The notes: generated by a model not told the origin, from the letters alone. DNA of 64,000 nt from Gemmata massiliana (GCF_901538265.1 NZ_LR593886.1:2108001-2172000), one strand, 5' to 3'. Positions 42,415 through 50,657 are shown, numbered from the stretch's first letter. Made by a program: numbers and translations.

Positions 42415-44181
42415 GTGGTGAAAACGGCGGCCGGGGTGGAGGTGATCGCCGCAGCGGTCGCAGAGTGGAGCGGCCCGGTTGCCCTCGAAACGACCGAGTT
42501 GGACCCGACCCGGGACCGGGTGCGCCTCGTGCAGATCGGGATCGGGGACGAGGTCGCACTCATCGACCTGTTCGCGCTCTCCGACCCGTCGGCGGACCTG
42601 GCCCCGTTGTTCGCCGCGCTCGCGGGCAAGGAGGTCGTCGGCCACAACGTACAGTTCGACCTGCGGATGCTCGCCCCGCTCGGGTTCGTGCCCGGTCGGG
42701 TGTACGACACGATGCTCGCCAGCAAGGTGCTCCACGCCGGCGGGCGCGAGGAAACCAACGCGCGCCTCAAGCACGGGCTGGCAGACGTGGCCGAGCGGGA
42801 ACTGGGGCGCGAACTCGACAAGGGCGAACAGGGGTCCGACTGGTCCGGGCAACTGAGCGCGAAGCAACTGGTGTACACGGCAACAGACGCCGCGGTGCTC
42901 CTCCCACTCGCGGCCGTACTCACGGAGCGGCTCGCGGCTGCGAAGTTGACCGAAACCGCGGATCGCGAGATGCGGGCGCTCCCGGGGATCGCGTGGGCGG
43001 AGCTGATCGCCGTTGACACGAGGGGCTGGCTCGCACTCGCCGCCGCGGCCGAAACCGAGCGGGCGAGTTTGGCGACCGCGATGGATACCACCGCCCCGAA
43101 CCCCGCCGGCCTACCCGGAATGGAAACGCGGAACTGGGACAGCCCGACCCAGGTGAAGGACGCGTTCGCGCAGGTGGGAGTAACAATCGGGGCGACCGAC
43201 GACGACACGCTCGCGGGGGTGCCTCACCCGCTCGCCGGGATGCTCTGTGATTACCGGGCCGCGGCCAAGCGGGTCGGAACCTACGGGCGCGCGTGGGTCG
43301 AGAAGCACGTCGGGGCGAACGATCTCGTGTTGCCGTCGTGGAACCAACTCGGGGCCGAGAGCGGGCGCATGAGCTGCTCCGACCCGAACCTGCAGCAGAT
43401 CCCGCGCGGGTCCGAGTACCGGCGTTGCTTCGTCGCCCGCCCGGGCCGTGTGTTGCTCAAGGCCGACTATTCGCAAGTCGAGTTGCGGATCGCCGCGAAG
43501 GTGGCGAACGAGGGGGTGATGATCGCCGCGTACCGAGACGGGCGCGACCTCCACACACTCACTGCGGCGCGGGTGCTCAATAAGCCCGAGGCCGACGTCA
43601 CAAAAGCCGACCGCCAGTTGGCGAAGGCCGTGAACTTCGGGTTGCTCTACGGCGTGGGGTGGCGGGGCCTGAAGCAGTACGCCCAGGCGAACTACGGGGT
43701 CGCACTGACTGATACCCAGGCCCGGGGGTACCGCGAGGCGTTCTTCCGAGCGTACCCGGCATTCCGGGCGTGGCACGCGCGAACCGAGGCGCACGTGAAA
43801 AAGCTGTTCGACGCGACCCTGGAGGGCGTTCACCCGGTTCATACGCTCGGCGGGCGCCGGCGCCTCCTGCCCGTGTCCAAGACGGGCGCCGACGGCACCC
43901 GGTACCCGAACAAGACGGACGCGCTGAACACCCCGGTTCAGGGGACCGGGGCGGACGGGCTCAAGGTCGCAATCGCGCTCTTGTGGGAGCGCAGGGACTG
44001 CTCCGGGGCACCAGTCCCGGTCATCTTCTGTCACGACGAAATCGTGCTGGAGGTGCCCGAGGCGCATGCGGAGCAGGGTGCGGACTGGTTGCGCGGGTGC
44101 ATGATCGAGGCCGTTGCCCCGCTCATCGACTCGGTACCGGTCGAGGTCGAGGTGACGACCGGGTGCCTCAGGTGCGGGTGA
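42415..44181 (+). CDS. Family A DNA polymerase (module B) with altered exonuclease motif I
   Basis: 588 residues. Exonuclease region: motif I reads GPVALETTELDP, two residues shorter than module A (GPVGLDLETTGLNP) and lacking the catalytic Asp; motif II GHNVQFDLRMLAPLG and motif III YTATDAAVLLPL are present. Polymerase motifs are complete: A LLKADYSQVELRIAAKV, B RQLAKAVNFGLLYGVG, C PVIFCHDEIVLEV. No 5' nuclease domain. The GTG at 42415 is the first start, but the frame is open from 42187 and continues the linker of DUF3987, so a fusion interrupted by a frameshift is likely. It replicates the element's DNA, probably without proofreading. Confidence 0.9.
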   Translation: MVKTAAGVEVIAAAVAEWSGPVALETTELDPTRDRVRLVQIGIGDEVALIDLFALSDPSADLAPLFAALAGKEVVGHNVQFDLRMLAPLGFVPGRVYDTMLASKVLHAGGREETNARLKHGLADVAERELGRELDKGEQGSDWSGQLSAKQLVYTATDAAVLLPLAAVLTERLAAAKLTETADREMRALPGIAWAELIAVDTRGWLALAAAAETERASLATAMDTTAPNPAGLPGMETRNWDSPTQVKDAFAQVGVTIGATDDDTLAGVPHPLAGMLCDYRAAAKRVGTYGRAWVEKHVGANDLVLPSWNQLGAESGRMSCSDPNLQQIPRGSEYRRCFVARPGRVLLKADYSQVELRIAAKVANEGVMIAAYRDGRDLHTLTAARVLNKPEADVTKADRQLAKAVNFGLLYGVGWRGLKQYAQANYGVALTDTQARGYREAFFRAYPAFRAWHARTEAHVKKLFDATLEGVHPVHTLGGRRRLLPVSKTGADGTRYPNKTDALNTPVQGTGADGLKVAIALLWERRDCSGAPVPVIFCHDEIVLEVPEAHAEQGADWLRGCMIEAVAPLIDSVPVEVEVTTGCLRCG

Positions 44182-44325
44182 GGAGCGAACGCGTGCAAGC
44201 GGCGAAACCCCGAAAACCCCGAAACCGGTCCGGTTCATGGTCCGGTGGGTCGCGGAACTGTGCGACGAGCGCCTGAACGGTCGGACGGGTTCCCCGGATA
44301 CCCGACACATTGAGGAGAACTGCCC

Positions 44326-44556
44326 ATGAACTCGAACGGCCTGAGCGACGCGATCGAGCGGTCGGCGAAAGAAGCAACCGAGCTGCTCCGCGGTGTGGCC
44401 GCGGCGGCACCTGAGTGCGGGGTGACGGACCAGATCCACAGCCTGCTCGTCATGGCGCGCGTCTTGGCCATGTTGAAGTCGAAGAAATTGAAACGCCGGG
44501 CGCTGTTGCCCGCCACGAACTCGCCCCGACCGGCGCGCAACAAGGCGAACGGCTAA
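44326..44556 (+). CDS. Small helical protein of module B
   Basis: 76 residues, ATG at 44326 with TGAGGAG upstream. MNSNGLSDAIERSAKEATEL then LLVMARVLAMLKSKKLKRRA and a basic tail (TNSPRPARNKANG). Mostly helical, basic C-terminus; may bind nucleic acid. No counterpart was found in module A. Located between the polymerase and the HTH gene. Confidence 0.6.
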   Translation: MNSNGLSDAIERSAKEATELLRGVAAAAPECGVTDQIHSLLVMARVLAMLKSKKLKRRALLPATNSPRPARNKANG

Positions 44557-44577
44557 CGCTCATGACCGAGGCCCGAC

Positions 44578-45033
44578 ATGGAACCCGAAGACACCAAACC
44601 GGACCCTCCGGACCCCGAGAACCTGCCCAAAACCTCTCACCGACGCGCACGGACTGCCGCGGCGAAGGGGCAGACCGGTGCCGACGATGCGCTCGCGACC
44701 GCGCTCGCGGCGGGTAAGACCGTTGCCGAGGCCGCCACGACCGCCGGGGTCAGTGAGGCCACGGCGTACCGGCGTCAGCGCGACGAGGCGTTCATCGCCC
44801 GTGTGCGCGAGCTCCGTGCCGGGTTCGTGACCGCAGCGGCCGGGCGCCTGGCCTCCACGATGACGACTGCCGCAGATGTGCTGGGGGATTTGCTCGGGAG
44901 CGCGAGTGAGAACGTTCGGCTGAGGGCCGCCGACCGGTTGCTCGAAATCGGCGTGAAGGTGGTGGACCTCCAAGAGTTGCAACAGCGCGTCGAGGACCTG
45001 GAGCGGCGCCTGAGCGAGGAGGATGAGCGATGA
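44578..45033 (+). CDS. HTH protein of terminase-small-subunit/homeodomain type (module B)
   Basis: 151 residues. Disordered acidic/Pro-rich start (MEPEDTKPDPPDPENLPKTS), then a helix-turn-helix (TVAEAATTAGVSEATAYRRQ) and a long helical part ending in a coiled coil (LQQRVEDLERRLSEEDER). It aligns with the frameshifted gene 18030-18418 in module A. The TGA overlaps the next ATG (ATGA). Such proteins resemble phage terminase small subunits and resolvase-type HTH proteins; DNA binding is the likely role. Confidence 0.75.
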   Translation: MEPEDTKPDPPDPENLPKTSHRRARTAAAKGQTGADDALATALAAGKTVAEAATTAGVSEATAYRRQRDEAFIARVRELRAGFVTAAAGRLASTMTTAADVLGDLLGSASENVRLRAADRLLEIGVKVVDLQELQQRVEDLERRLSEEDER

Positions 45034-45505
45034 GGCTCGACGGGCGAGTCAAGAAACTGGCCAAGCAGATGCGGGTCGATCAGCGCCTGCCCTCGTGGCT
45101 CGAGGAATCCATTGTCGCACATCAGGAGCGGCACGAGCGGTTTCTGGCGCGCATTCCCACGGACCTGCGATCAGCCATCGAAGAGCAACTGCGTCACCCG
45201 CGCTGGAGTGGGACGCTGTGGGCGTGGGAATCGACGCCGTTTGCGAAATGGGCACCCGAGCCAAGGCCGGGTTATCTCCGCGGGCGCTGGTCGAGTTCTG
45301 GGTGAACCCGTCGCGCTCGTATTTTGCGGGACACAACTGCGAGCGGTGCGGGCTCACCGTGCCCCTGTTCACGACCTGGGCGAACGATCCAAGCCCGCCC
45401 CCGGAACTCCGGGCGTTCCCAATTTGTCCGGCGTGCGGCGGGCGGACCTCGTTCTCGGCCACGTCCGTGCCTGGCCCCGAATTCGTCGCGGAGGGACGTC
45501 CGTGA
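45030..45505 (+). pseudogene. Zinc-ribbon protein with N-terminal RVKKL motif, one frameshift (module B)
   Basis: The ATG at 45030 overlaps the preceding stop. Reads MRLDGRVKKLAKQMRVDQRL, ERFLARIPTDLRSAIEEQL and TPFAKWAPEPRPGYL. A shift near 45280 continues as PRALVEFWVNPSRSYFAGHN, CERCGLTVPLF and FPICPACGGRTSF. This equals the layout of the intact paralogue at 45502-45981 (two CxxCG knuckles about 35 residues apart), so one gene broken by one indel. The stop overlaps the next GTG. Confidence 0.7.
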
Positions 45506-45981
45506 GTCTCGACAAGCGCATCAAGAAGCTCGGCGAGCGGACCCACCGCAAGAGCGTTGCGGCCCGGTTCGACGAGCGGGCCGCCGCGGAATGGGCGGCC
45601 CAGGTCGAGGCGTTCTTGGTCTACATCCCGGCCGATCTGCGCGACGCGATCCGGGTGCGGCTCGAGTCGGACGACTACGAGATCGCTGAGGGCGCCGCGG
45701 ATTGGCTTTTCAGTCCGGCCGCACGATGGGCGCTCCCGTTTCCCAAGGGTTACCAGTTCCCGCGCGCGATGGTCGAGTGGATCGCGACCGCACCGGCGGA
45801 ATTCAATTGCGGCAACTGCTGCGAGGGATGTGGGTTACGGGTGCCGCGCCTCTGGGAGTGGGGCAAGGCCGCCCCGGACCGGAGCGCGTTCCCGGTGTGT
45901 CCCCAGTGCGGTGGGAAACCGACCTACGAGGCGTACTACGCGAAGGGGCCGAAGCCTGTCCCAGAGGAGCCACGGTCGTGA
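45502..45981 (+). CDS. Zinc-ribbon protein with N-terminal RIKKL motif (module B)
   Basis: 159 residues. The GTG at 45502 overlaps the previous stop (GTGA). N-terminus MSLDKRIKKLGERTHRKSVA; middle FLVYIPADLRDAIRVRLESD and DWLFSPAARWALPFPKGYQF; zinc knuckles CEGCGLRVPRLWEWG and FPVCPQCGGKPTY. Tandem paralogue of 45030-45505. Probably metal-binding; function unknown. Next start overlaps its stop (GTGA), so the block is translationally coupled. Confidence 0.72.
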   Translation: MSLDKRIKKLGERTHRKSVAARFDERAAAEWAAQVEAFLVYIPADLRDAIRVRLESDDYEIAEGAADWLFSPAARWALPFPKGYQFPRAMVEWIATAPAEFNCGNCCEGCGLRVPRLWEWGKAAPDRSAFPVCPQCGGKPTYEAYYAKGPKPVPEEPRS

Positions 45982-46394
45982 GCATGCGGAATCGCCTCTC
46001 GAAACTGGAGCAGCTCGCCCCCGAGCGCCGAGCACGCCGACGGCACGTACCCACCGAATCCCTCAGTGCCTTCGCGCGAGGGTTGCTGACCGGGGCGTTC
46101 GAGATCGAGGACATCGACCGAGCCAGCATCGATCAGACGAGTTTGCTGGCCGAATTGAGCGCGTGCTTGCTCGTGATGTCGCCCGAGCACCAGGCGTGGG
46201 AGGCCGCGACGGGGTGGACGTGTCGGTCCGACCGGGACTGGGCACGCGCGAAGTTCGACGGGCTGACCCCGGAAGAACTGGACGCGCTGTGGGCGTCGGC
46301 CGCGAATTTCACCTACGCGCGTCGACCGAGCGAAGAAACCCGAACCACATTCCCCGACGGAGTAACAACCGATGCCGAAGATCAAAACCCCTGA
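45978..46394 (+). CDS. Conserved phage-module protein with N-terminal RLSKLE motif (module B)
   Basis: 138 residues from the GTG at 45978 (overlap GTGA); the ATG at 45984 is an alternative. MRNRLSKLEQLAPERRARRR, then LSAFARGLLTGAFEIEDIDR, LLVMSPEHQAWEAATGWTCR and KFDGLTPEELDALWASAANF. Homologous to 17707-18033 in module A in the FARGxLxGAFxxxDxDR and PEHQAW stretches. The stop lies 22 bp inside the next gene. Confidence 0.7.
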   Translation: MSMRNRLSKLEQLAPERRARRRHVPTESLSAFARGLLTGAFEIEDIDRASIDQTSLLAELSACLLVMSPEHQAWEAATGWTCRSDRDWARAKFDGLTPEELDALWASAANFTYARRPSEETRTTFPDGVTTDAEDQNP

Positions 46395-47098
46395 ATCCGC
46401 ACCCGAAGTACCGGACCCGGTGACCTCGTGGGTTACCGAGGTCATGTTCCTACTCGATGAGCTCGAGGGTGGCTCGCTCCGCAAGCTCGACGCGATGTCC
46501 ACGTCGGTCCCGGATGGGGGGGACTTCTTCGGCGCGTTCAACCGGGTCATGGCCCGGCTCGGGGTCGCGGACGCGGTCACCTCGGCTTACGACGCGCAAC
46601 GGGGGTTCGGGTATCGCGCCGGGAACCGCGCGGACGCGACCGGGAGTTCGGCCGCGCTGCTCGTGAACCGGATGCTGGAGCGGGTGGGCGCGCTACTCAC
46701 GTCGGGCACGAACGATCCGGCGGACCCGATCGTCCGACGGGAGGACTTCACGCACGTGGTGGTCCTCAACCGGGGCGTACTCGCGGGGCGGGTTCCGGGC
46801 ATGTCACCCGCGTGCCCGCTCCGGGACGTGGAGCCGGTCAACCTGGGCATCGAGGGGCACGGGTACCTGCTCGGGGACGAGCGGTGCCCGTGGTTCCGTA
46901 AGTCTCAGGTGAAGGCCCTCAACGACGCGGAGAACGAGCGCGTGCGGCGCGACCGCGAGGAGCGCGAGCGGGTCGCGCGGTACGAGGACGAGCGCGCCCG
47001 GACCGGTGGCTCGCGTCACCCGAGGGCCAGCGCCAGCGCATCGCCGAACTCGAGGCCCAGATCCAGCGGCTGACCGCGGCCGGCGCGCCGGCTCCGTG
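46372..47098 (+). CDS. Hypothetical protein of module B, C-terminal frameshift
   Basis: About 235 residues. MPKIKTPESAPEVPDPVTSW, FLLDELEGGSLRKLDAMSTS, FGAFNRVMARLGVADAVTSA, and DFTHVVVLNRGVLAGRVPGM with CPLRDVEPVNLGIEGHGYLL. An Arg/Glu-rich coiled coil follows (RDREERERVARYEDERAR). Near 47005 the protein-like frame changes and continues SPEGQRQRIAELEAQIQRLT to a stop at 47098; without the shift the frame ends at 47073 in non-protein-like sequence. Last gene of module B. No domain recognised. Confidence 0.65.
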
Positions 47099-47104
47099 AT
47101 CCCG

Positions 47105-48097
47105 TTACGGGTGATAGATCCAGACGCGCACGGTTCCGTCCTCGCTCGCGCTCATGAGCACCTCGTCGGACGCGAACGATAGCGCGGTGATTCCCCGCGC
47201 GTGCCCCTTGAGGGCGTGCTCCTGTTCCCCGGTCCACGGGTTCCACAGGCGCACGGCCCCGTCCGCACCCCCGGTCGCCACCAGTCCCGAGTCCGGGGAG
47301 AACGCGACGATCCCGTTCGGCCCCAACCGGCCGATGAGCCGAACGACTTCCCGCCCCTTCTTACCGTCCAGGATGTCCACGTCCCCGTTGGAGCCCGCGA
47401 CCGCGACCATCGAACTGTCCGGGGACACGGTGAGCGCGGTCAACCCCGGGCGGGCCAGGTCCACCGACCAGTCCGCGTGCTCGATCGACCACTCGTCGCG
47501 AACCTTCCACCCGCGTACCGTACCGCGCCCGTCGATCGTTACGGTCAAGCGCGGGGTGGCCGCGGCCAGTTGGACCGGGGCCGGGTGCCGGTGGTATCGC
47601 ACCGTGCCCGTGCTGTACCCGTTGCTCTGGAACCCCATCTGGAGCAGGTGAACCATGTTGGGGTCGCTCTCGGGTCCGGGGGGCCGGCGCGCCAACCAGA
47701 GGTCACCCCCGAACCCGGTGCAGTCCATCCCGAAGTACGGGCCGCGCACCTCGGGCCCGTTCGCCTCCCACACGATTTGGCCGGGGCGCCCGCCGGCGAT
47801 GAGGTCCAACTGTTTCCCGTCGGGTGACGGGCGCAGGAACCGGAGCTGCTTCGTCGCCTCGTTGGTGCCGTCGAGGAGCGTTTCGCGCCGCTTCCCGGTC
47901 TTCGCGTCCCAGAGCACCAGCACCCCGTCCACGTCGCCCGTGACGAACGCACCGCGGGTCGCCGCCAGCGCGCGGACCGGGGCCTTATGGGTGAACGTGT
48001 GCTCCACGCGCCACCCGCGGACCGGGCGCGGTGCCGGAGCTTGCGTGGGTACCGGCGGGGCGCTGGTGAGTAGGAAAACGGTGAGAACTGTCAGCAC
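47105..48097 (-). CDS. Secreted WD40-repeat protein
   Basis: 330 residues from a GTG at 48097 with GGAGG upstream. Signal peptide MLTVLTVFLLTSAPPVPTQA. WD40 blades: VRALAATRGAFVTGDVDGVL, VLWDAKTGKRRE, LTALTVSPDSSMVAVAGSNG, IVAFSPDSGLVATGGADGAV, RLWNPWTGEQEHALKGHARG, LMSASEDGTVRVWIYHP. A beta propeller exposed outside the cytoplasm, a type abundant in Gemmata. Convergent with module B; its stop is 7 bp from the end of 46372-47098. Confidence 0.88.
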   Translation of the reverse strand: MLTVLTVFLLTSAPPVPTQAPAPRPVRGWRVEHTFTHKAPVRALAATRGAFVTGDVDGVLVLWDAKTGKRRETLLDGTNEATKQLRFLRPSPDGKQLDLIAGGRPGQIVWEANGPEVRGPYFGMDCTGFGGDLWLARRPPGPESDPNMVHLLQMGFQSNGYSTGTVRYHRHPAPVQLAAATPRLTVTIDGRGTVRGWKVRDEWSIEHADWSVDLARPGLTALTVSPDSSMVAVAGSNGDVDILDGKKGREVVRLIGRLGPNGIVAFSPDSGLVATGGADGAVRLWNPWTGEQEHALKGHARGITALSFASDEVLMSASEDGTVRVWIYHP

Positions 48098-48309
48098 GGT
48101 GTGATCCTCCCTGAAGACCGAGGGAGGACAGAATAACCCGGCGGCTCCAGAACTCGCAAGCGCCGACTGGCGCGTCTCATACCAGAGGAAAGCGGTTCGC
48201 TAACGCGGCCAGTTCGTGTCTCGAGATTCCACCCCAGCGCCGCGCAAGTCGGCCGCACCTTGGTAGCTCGTGGCTTCGTCGCCACGTGCATCCTCACCGC
48301 GCGGCAGCA

Positions 48310-48996
48310 CTACTCAACCTTTCCGCAGTCGCTGATGGTGACCTTGGCCGACGTCTTCCCACTCCGCGAACCGACGGCTTCAATCTTCTTGACCACGTCG
48401 TAACCCTTCACGACCTGCCCGAACACGACGTGCTTACCGTTGAGGTGTGGTGTTGCCGCGGTGCACAGGAAGAACTGAGAACCGTTCGTGTTCCGCCCGG
48501 CATTCGCCATCGAAAGGGTACCGGGGCCGAAGTGCTTGCCGGCCTTACCTTCAAAGGTTTCGTCGTCGAACGTTTCGCCGTAGATCGATTCGCCGCCCGT
48601 ACCGTCACCGGACGTGAAGTCACCCCCTTGGCACATGAAGCCCGGGATCACGCGGTGGAACGGCGAGCCCTTGTAGGCCAGTGCTTTCCCCGTCTTACTC
48701 TTGGTGCCGACGCACAGTTGCAGGAAGTTCTCGGCGGTCTTGGGGCACGTGTCGGCGAACAGCTCCATTTCGATCCGCCCGGCCGCCTTGCCGTCGATGG
48801 CAACGTCGAAGAACACTTTGGGGTTCTTGGGGTTCACGGCGTGGAACGGCTTGTAATCGTCAGCCGCCGGAGCTCTCCGATCGGGTGCCGTGGGTTGACC
48901 GCTCTCGGCGTCCGGCCGGTTCGCCGAGCACGCGGGTAGCGCAATGCCGGTCAACAGAACGATCCCACGCAGGAGAAACACGGGCCGGCGAATCAT
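48310..48996 (-). CDS. Cyclophilin-type peptidyl-prolyl cis-trans isomerase, lipoprotein
   Basis: 228 residues. The ATG at 48996 ([17 protein letters not shown]) is preferred because GGAG lies six bases upstream; an in-frame ATG at 49008 overlaps that site. Signal peptide with a lipobox-like ALPACSA, so probably lipid-anchored. Cyclophilin domain: [96 protein letters not shown], with FHRVIPxFMxQGGDF and catalytic Arg/Phe/Gln residues present. Assists folding of exported proteins. Confidence 0.95.
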   Translation of the reverse strand: MIRRPVFLLRGIVLLTGIALPACSANRPDAESGQPTAPDRRAPAADDYKPFHAVNPKNPKVFFDVAIDGKAAGRIEMELFADTCPKTAENFLQLCVGTKSKTGKALAYKGSPFHRVIPGFMCQGGDFTSGDGTGGESIYGETFDDETFEGKAGKHFGPGTLSMANAGRNTNGSQFFLCTAATPHLNGKHVVFGQVVKGYDVVKKIEAVGSRSGKTSAKVTISDCGKVE

Positions 48997-49282
48997 AATG
49001 GTCTCCATTGGAAATCAGGTGAAGAGATTAACGGCGCGTCATATGGGGGCGGCAAAGAAGCTGCACCCGTGAGGTCGCAGACTGTACGGCTTGGCGAAAG
49101 GGTGGTCAAGCGTAGAGCTGCGGCACCTGCACCGGTGTCCCGGAGGGTGGTCACGGCGGAACTCCGCGATTCGCGCCTGAAGACGGTTGCAGTCCGCAAC
49201 GTTCAGCGAATCGAGTGACTCCTCGCCCCCCGTCGGTGCATGACGAAAGTGGGAGTCTCGTCGGGTTAACGGGAGGGCGGCT

Positions 49283-49537
49283 TCACAGGCGACCCATCGT
49301 GCGTCGGAACATCAGCACCGCGTTTTTGGCCTTTGTTCCACCGCCAGCATTCACGGCTTTGGCTAGTTCGTCCTCGAACACTTTGCGGTGAACGCCCTTC
49401 TTGCGCTCTTCCTTGTCTCGCGTTTCGGTGAAAACAGCCTGCCAGTGACGGGAGAACGAGTCGTGAGAGATTGCGAGTGCGTGGCAGGCTTCACGAAGTT
49501 TCACCAGGCGGGTCGTGAGTTTGGGCCGGCGGAGCAT
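49283..49537 (-). CDS. Small basic helical protein
   Basis: 84 residues, MLRRPKLTTRLVKLREACHA, then LAISHDSFSRHWQAVFTETR, DKEERKKGVHRKVFEDELAK and AKNAVLMFRRTMGRL. ATG at 49537 with GGAG eight bases upstream. Basic and helical, possibly DNA-binding. No known domain. First of three small leftward genes between the cyclophilin and the palindrome cluster. Confidence 0.6.
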   Translation of the reverse strand: MLRRPKLTTRLVKLREACHALAISHDSFSRHWQAVFTETRDKEERKKGVHRKVFEDELAKAVNAGGGTKAKNAVLMFRRTMGRL

Positions 49538-49642
49538 GGGTTGAACTCCATTCGCGGGTTTGGATGTTGTCGCCGCGGGAGCTTCACGTGTTCAGAGCGA
49601 ACCGTCAATCTCTGGTTGACGGTTCAGCTGTGGGGTTCTCCT

Positions 49643-49984
49643 CTACGACTGGCTCGCTGCGGTAACGCGGGCGCGAAGTTCTGGGTCTGCTTCGAGCAGC
49701 AAGAAATACGGTTGGAGCCGCGGACGAGTATTCTCGAAGGCCTCTTTTAAAAGGTCGCGTGCGCTATCCAAGTCTTTGTAGATCTGGACGTGGCTAGATC
49801 CTACCGCCTTAGACAAGGGGCTATCGTTAGGCTCAAGGGCGTGAAGCACCGCATCCAATTCGGAAATGCGGTCCAGGAGCCACTCCTGAAACCCGTCGCG
49901 CAATCGCACTTTTGCCGCACCCTGCTCGACGAGTTGTTCGACTTGCTGGCGGACACTGTTAGCCTTCTTTCGCGTGTCAGCCAC
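49643..49984 (-). CDS. Small hypothetical coiled-coil protein
   Basis: 113 residues from a GTG at 49984 (MADTRKKANSVRQQVEQLVE), which overlaps the 3' end of the upstream gene by eight bases. Continues AAKVRLRDGFQEWLLDRISE, LDAVLHALEPNDSPLSKAVG, LDSARDLLKEAFENTRPRLQ, PYFLLLEADPELRARVTAAS. Mostly helical. Probably cotranscribed with 49977-50372. Function unknown. Confidence 0.6.
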   Translation of the reverse strand: MADTRKKANSVRQQVEQLVEQGAAKVRLRDGFQEWLLDRISELDAVLHALEPNDSPLSKAVGSSHVQIYKDLDSARDLLKEAFENTRPRLQPYFLLLEADPELRARVTAASQS

Positions 49985-50372
49985 GGGTAGACTCCTTTTG
50001 AGCGGTGGCGATGTGGGGAGGTGCGGCGTCGGTGTCGTCGGGAACACCGTAATCGTGCTGCTCAATCGATAGAGAGTCGGCGGTCGCCTTGAATGAGTCG
50101 ACCGCCCACATGAAGCCGGATGCGCACCAGGAGCAGTAATTCACGTCTTCGAGGATGTCGGAGAACTCACTTGCGCTGTAGTCTTCTGGGCGCACGCCCA
50201 TCGTCGCGAGTTCGGCCGTAACGCTTTCCTCATTGTGCTGGGTGAAGTCGCTCAGGATCACCTCGAGGTTCTCCAACGCGCCGAGAATCGCGAGCAGGTC
50301 GGCGTTGAACTTTGTACGACTCAGAGCCCGGTGCGCGATACGCATCCCCAGGCGCGGTACCTTGACAGCCAT
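49977..50372 (-). CDS. Small hypothetical protein
   Basis: 131 residues. The ATG at 50372 (MAVKVPRLGMRIAHRALSRT) follows GAGGG; an in-frame start at 50423 is less likely. Contains ADLLAILGALENLEVILSDF, VTAELATMGVRPEDYSASEF and VNYCSWCASGFMWAVDSFKA (a CxxC pair). C-terminus acidic then KESTRG. No recognised family. Lies next to the palindrome cluster at 50470-50639, which could contain its promoter or operators. Confidence 0.6.
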   Translation of the reverse strand: MAVKVPRLGMRIAHRALSRTKFNADLLAILGALENLEVILSDFTQHNEESVTAELATMGVRPEDYSASEFSDILEDVNYCSWCASGFMWAVDSFKATADSLSIEQHDYGVPDDTDAAPPHIATAQKESTRG

Positions 50373-50469
50373 TGCACGTCCCTCAACGTAAATGGGTGGT
50401 GTCCGTGTGGTGGAGATCACCACACAGGTGCGGGTGCGGAACCGTGACCAAAATGAGCATGATTGCGAG

Positions 50470-50639
50470 CCAAAACGGGAATTCCCGTTTTGGGTTTAAG
50501 GCGGGTATACCCGCCTTAAACATGGGGCACGCCCGTGTTTGAAAGGCGGGAATTCCTACCTTTGGGCCGCGTGCCCCACAGGGACACAAAGGGCGTCGCC
50601 GTTCCCGACACCCTTTGGACCGAAACGGGAATTCCCGTT
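50470..50639. repeat. Cluster of perfect and near-perfect palindromes
   Basis: Within 170 bp: a perfect 24-bp palindrome at 50470-50493 with core AACGGGAATTCCCGTT; immediately next to it a perfect 26-bp palindrome at 50495-50520 with core AAGGCGGGTATACCCGCCTT; a stem TGGGGCACGC/GCGTGCCCCA (50523-50532 with 50569-50578) enclosing a near-palindrome around GGAATTCC; a stem around CAAAGGG/CCCTTTG (about 50587-50617); and a second AACGGGAATTCCCGTT at 50624-50639. The same 16-bp palindrome thus borders the block on both sides. No protein is encoded convincingly. Could be an operator array, a replication/partition site, or a palindromic mobile unit. Confidence 0.85.
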
Positions 50640-50657
50640 ACTAGATTTGCTCGGCGT

